A stretch of 64,000 bases of DNA from Odiellus spinosus. Lineage: Eukaryota > Arthropoda > Arachnida > Opiliones > Phalangiidae. A model generated the notes under the pieces. The model was not told the origin of the DNA. It saw only the letters and a program-made list of their open reading frames with translations, and ran no database searches. Location of the stretch: assembly GCA_963920705.1 (NCBI GenBank), contig OY987226.1, forward strand, positions 14,014,501 through 14,078,500, written 5' to 3'. Position numbers and translations under genes: made by a program. Numbering within the stretch: position 1 is the first letter of the stretch; every line of letters starts with the position of its first letter. Shown here one piece after another: positions 61,570 through 64,000 of the stretch.

Positions 61570-62000
61570 ATTTAAATTTATGACCACACGAAATATCCAA
61601 TCCATATCAAGTGCCAAAACGCGCTATAATCAACTGTTGGCTCTATCAGCCCCGTTTTCAATCAAATTTTTCAAGCTTTTGATTTCGCTTTTATATACAA
61701 GAGAAGCTTATATAAAATGCATTTAGATATCCCCTTCTCCGTCACTTGAAGCCTGAAAACGTAGGTTAAACTATAAAAGCTCGATTATTGGCTAAAAAAA
61801 ACTACACCGAAAACGAGCCTTAATGTTGTGAATTTTTAGCTCATAAAAATGACATAAATGGCGAATATATATATATATCTTTTTACTATTGTGGTAATTT
61901 TTCTATGGCATGTGTATACATCTTTTGAATCAATTTTTAATCAATCTTTCCGAAAATACTACGAAAAGCTTCATTTGACATTTATTAGCTCTTTGATAAG
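61570..62000 (-). mobile_element. MITE family G, reverse-oriented fragment
   Basis: The minus strand carries the CAACAGTTGATTATAGCGCG and TTTTGGCACTTGATA phrases and, further on, CGGAAAGATTGATTAAAAA, in family order. The termini are unclear. Confidence 0.45.
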
Positions 62001-62229
62001 TTTATTTCATCTAGGAATATTAACCTTGATAGACAAAGATGAATAAATAAAACCTGGCTTTCATAAGCGTCCTCTAATGGCAAACTGTGGCTGCAAATAT
62101 AGTAATTAACAAAACCACACGCGCATCTGCCAATTAAACGTCCAAATACGCACTTTGTATACCATGTTAGTATAATTATAACTGGCATCAAATTGGTATA
62201 CCCAATTTTGATCGACTTTCAAGTTATCG

Positions 62230-62300
62230 AAATTCTTACTTGTTAGGTAAGGTTATAGGTTAGGCTAGGTTAGGTTAGAATTTATTCGATAGGTTATAGG
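62230..62300. repeat. Short TTAGG-rich patch
   Basis: Irregular AGGTTAGG and AGGTTATAGG phrases over about 60 bp. It resembles degenerate TTAGG-type telomeric DNA but is too short and irregular to call. Confidence 0.3.
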
Positions 62301-62560
62301 TTACTTTTTTAACTAAATCGATGATTTGAAATTCGATCATTTCGACCCAAATTATAAAATTGCACTACCAAAATATTAACCGGAAATATCAAACAAAGTA
62401 AAATCTTTTTAGTTAAGAGCCAATAAATTCCCTATGGGGGTTTTTCTCCCTTCAATATTTTCGAAAACAATTAAGAGGGAAGGAAAAATTCAATCCAATG
62501 TGAGAAAGCTGTATGAAGTCTGAATTCTTAGCTCCATACTGGTCAAGATAAGTTGACATT

Positions 62561-62640
62561 GGCTACTTTTCTCCTTATGAGATTTAACATTATGTATTAA
62601 TCCGCTATAATGTTCACCATTTTGTAAACCGCTCTCGAAA
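62561..62640 (+). repeat. Dispersed repeat family H copy
   Basis: GGCTACTTTTCTCCTTATGA, GATTTAACATTATGTATTAA, CCGCTATAATG, CATTTTGTAAACC. Confidence 0.6.
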
Positions 62641-64000
62641 TATACGAATAGAGAACTAGCCAATTGAAAATCTAAGAACCCTTTAGATCTTTAGTTCTCC
62701 TATATAGCTTTCTCTATCATTCCGGGTTCCTAGTTCAGAGTTACGTTGCGCAAACAAACGTTTGGCTGGTGGCTCGTTTGCCGATGGCCGCCGCGGGATA
62801 GACCGAGCGTCCGAGTGAGAGAAGGAAAGAGTTCACTAGTTTTATCAAAGAGCAGCGAAGAGGGTGAGGACGGAGAGAGGGTGAGGACAAAATCTTATAC
62901 CGCTAGAATAGAAAGTACACAAGGACTTTGGCCTTACATGTCTTCTTAAATATAAAGGGAACGTGAAATGGTTGAACTAATGATGAGTTTGCCATACTAA
63001 TTCATTAAAGGGATAATGAAGTCGAGTAACATGTTTTTTAATCGTTTAAGAGCTTCTAAAATATGAATTAAAAGCTCGTTAATTTACACCAAAGTTTTCT
63101 CGTTAATTAGCGGTTTTACATTTTTGATTAGTCTCTAAAATAATTTTGGTCCTCTGCGTGAAACTGAAACAAAAATTATTTCAATTTAGTTGTGCGTTAA
63201 CATTTTAACTTAAACTGCGTTCACACTTAAAACTTTGGAACCATTTTCAAACCGTTTCGAATTTTCAAATCGTCTTTCCAAGATATTAATTTTGTTTCTT
63301 GGTCAAAGATCTACACGCGTGACCCCAATTTTTTATGATTTGACCTTTCCAAAACGATTTAAAACGGTTTCAAAGTCTGTAGTGTGAACGTGACTATTTT
63401 GGTCTTTACGCAGCGTTTCGATCGATTGGGAACTAAGCATTGGGGTCTACCAGAAATATATTTTTAATTATTTTGACCTTTGTTAACATACGAAATCCAC
63501 ACAAAAAAGATCAGCCCTATTTTGTTTTGTTCATAATTCAGATTAAATACCCTAGCCTTAATTTAGACATCTAAAGATTAAAGCCCTCCCCCAGAAAAAA
63601 CTCCACATTTTCTTCTTAAGGAATTAAAAACCAACTAAGAAACTCTCATTCGACCAAAAACCGCAATTTCTAGCGGTTTCCGGCCAACTGCTGAGCGCCC
63701 TTTCAATTTGTTATAGTGTTTTTTTTATAAGTCTTGGTACTACATATCGTTGGCGAATAAATATGAGTAGACCCATGACCTAATCTTGCCGAGTCATGGC
63801 CGGGGGTCCCAATATTTAAGGCTTTATACGCCACTGGTTAACAGTAACTATAAACAATGATAAGATGGTCATTAATTGAAGTATATTTTATGAAAAGCCC
63901 TGATTATCGAAATATATCACGTTGTCATATATATAAAACTGACGTTATTCTTTTAAATCTACTAATCTTTTCGTCTTCCCTTTAAAAAAAATCAGTGCCA
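62641..64000. other. Non-coding with one CpG-rich patch and MITE ends
   Basis: A GC-rich patch at about 62745..62890 includes GCCGATGGCCGCCGCGGGAT. That ATG opens only a five-codon frame, and the 67-codon frame across the patch is unrecognised. A MITE-like left end TTAAAGGGATAATGAAG lies at 63005. The end of the window is ordinary AT-rich DNA. Confidence 0.5.
63215..63393. mobile_element. MITE family E with GCGTTCACACT ends
   Basis: 179 bp. GCGTTCACACT at the left is mirrored by AGTGTGAACGT at the right. The subterminal AACCATTTTCAAACCGTTTC and AAACGGTTTCAAAGT blocks also pair. No coding capacity. Confidence 0.75.

Overview
This is AT-rich metazoan nuclear DNA, probably from an invertebrate with a repeat-rich genome. 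The reasons are long non-coding stretches, many minisatellites, dense miniature inverted-repeat elements, an intact Ty3/gypsy retrotransposon and animal-type promoter motifs (CRE, RFX X-box, NRF1, TISU-like starts). The phylum cannot be fixed from the sequence alone; a tunicate or another marine invertebrate would fit. No bacterial operon, CRISPR array, rRNA or convincing tRNA gene was seen.

The only convincing protein-coding gene is the 1429-codon Gag-Pol frame of a complete LTR retrotransposon on the minus strand (38167..43025). It has 200-bp LTRs that are identical by eye, a 5-bp target duplication, a primer-binding site and a polypurine tract, so it is a recent insertion. All other open frames are short, and most are products of tandem repeats or lie antisense to the retrotransposon.

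Layout. 0-14 kb: foldback elements, a 37-copy 22-bp minisatellite (2931..3744) and a 461-bp foldback element with a perfect 28-bp central hairpin (12180..12640). 14.3-14.6 kb: a small insertion with a 13-bp target duplication, 42-bp inverted repeats and a hammerhead-ribozyme-like motif, best read as a non-autonomous Penelope-like relic. 14.9-16.3 kb: a 26-bp minisatellite in two homogeneous blocks. 17-25 kb: remnants of an abundant element with GAGGCTG ends, and a heat-shock-element-like array (21745..21985). 25-31 kb: three minisatellites (23, 27 and 22/23 bp) plus two CpG-rich promoter-like patches. 36-38 kb: a 22/25-bp minisatellite. 38-43 kb: the retrotransposon. 43-64 kb: dispersed elements, a 62-copy CT microsatellite and a CRE/X-box cluster (56.8-57.7 kb).

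Three themes stand out. First, several short non-autonomous families recur many times, some nested in each other. Second, the minisatellites are built from contiguous homogeneous blocks of variant units, a record of stepwise local amplification. Third, a few short CpG-rich or motif-rich patches may mark real gene starts whose exons are too short to recognise without transcript data.
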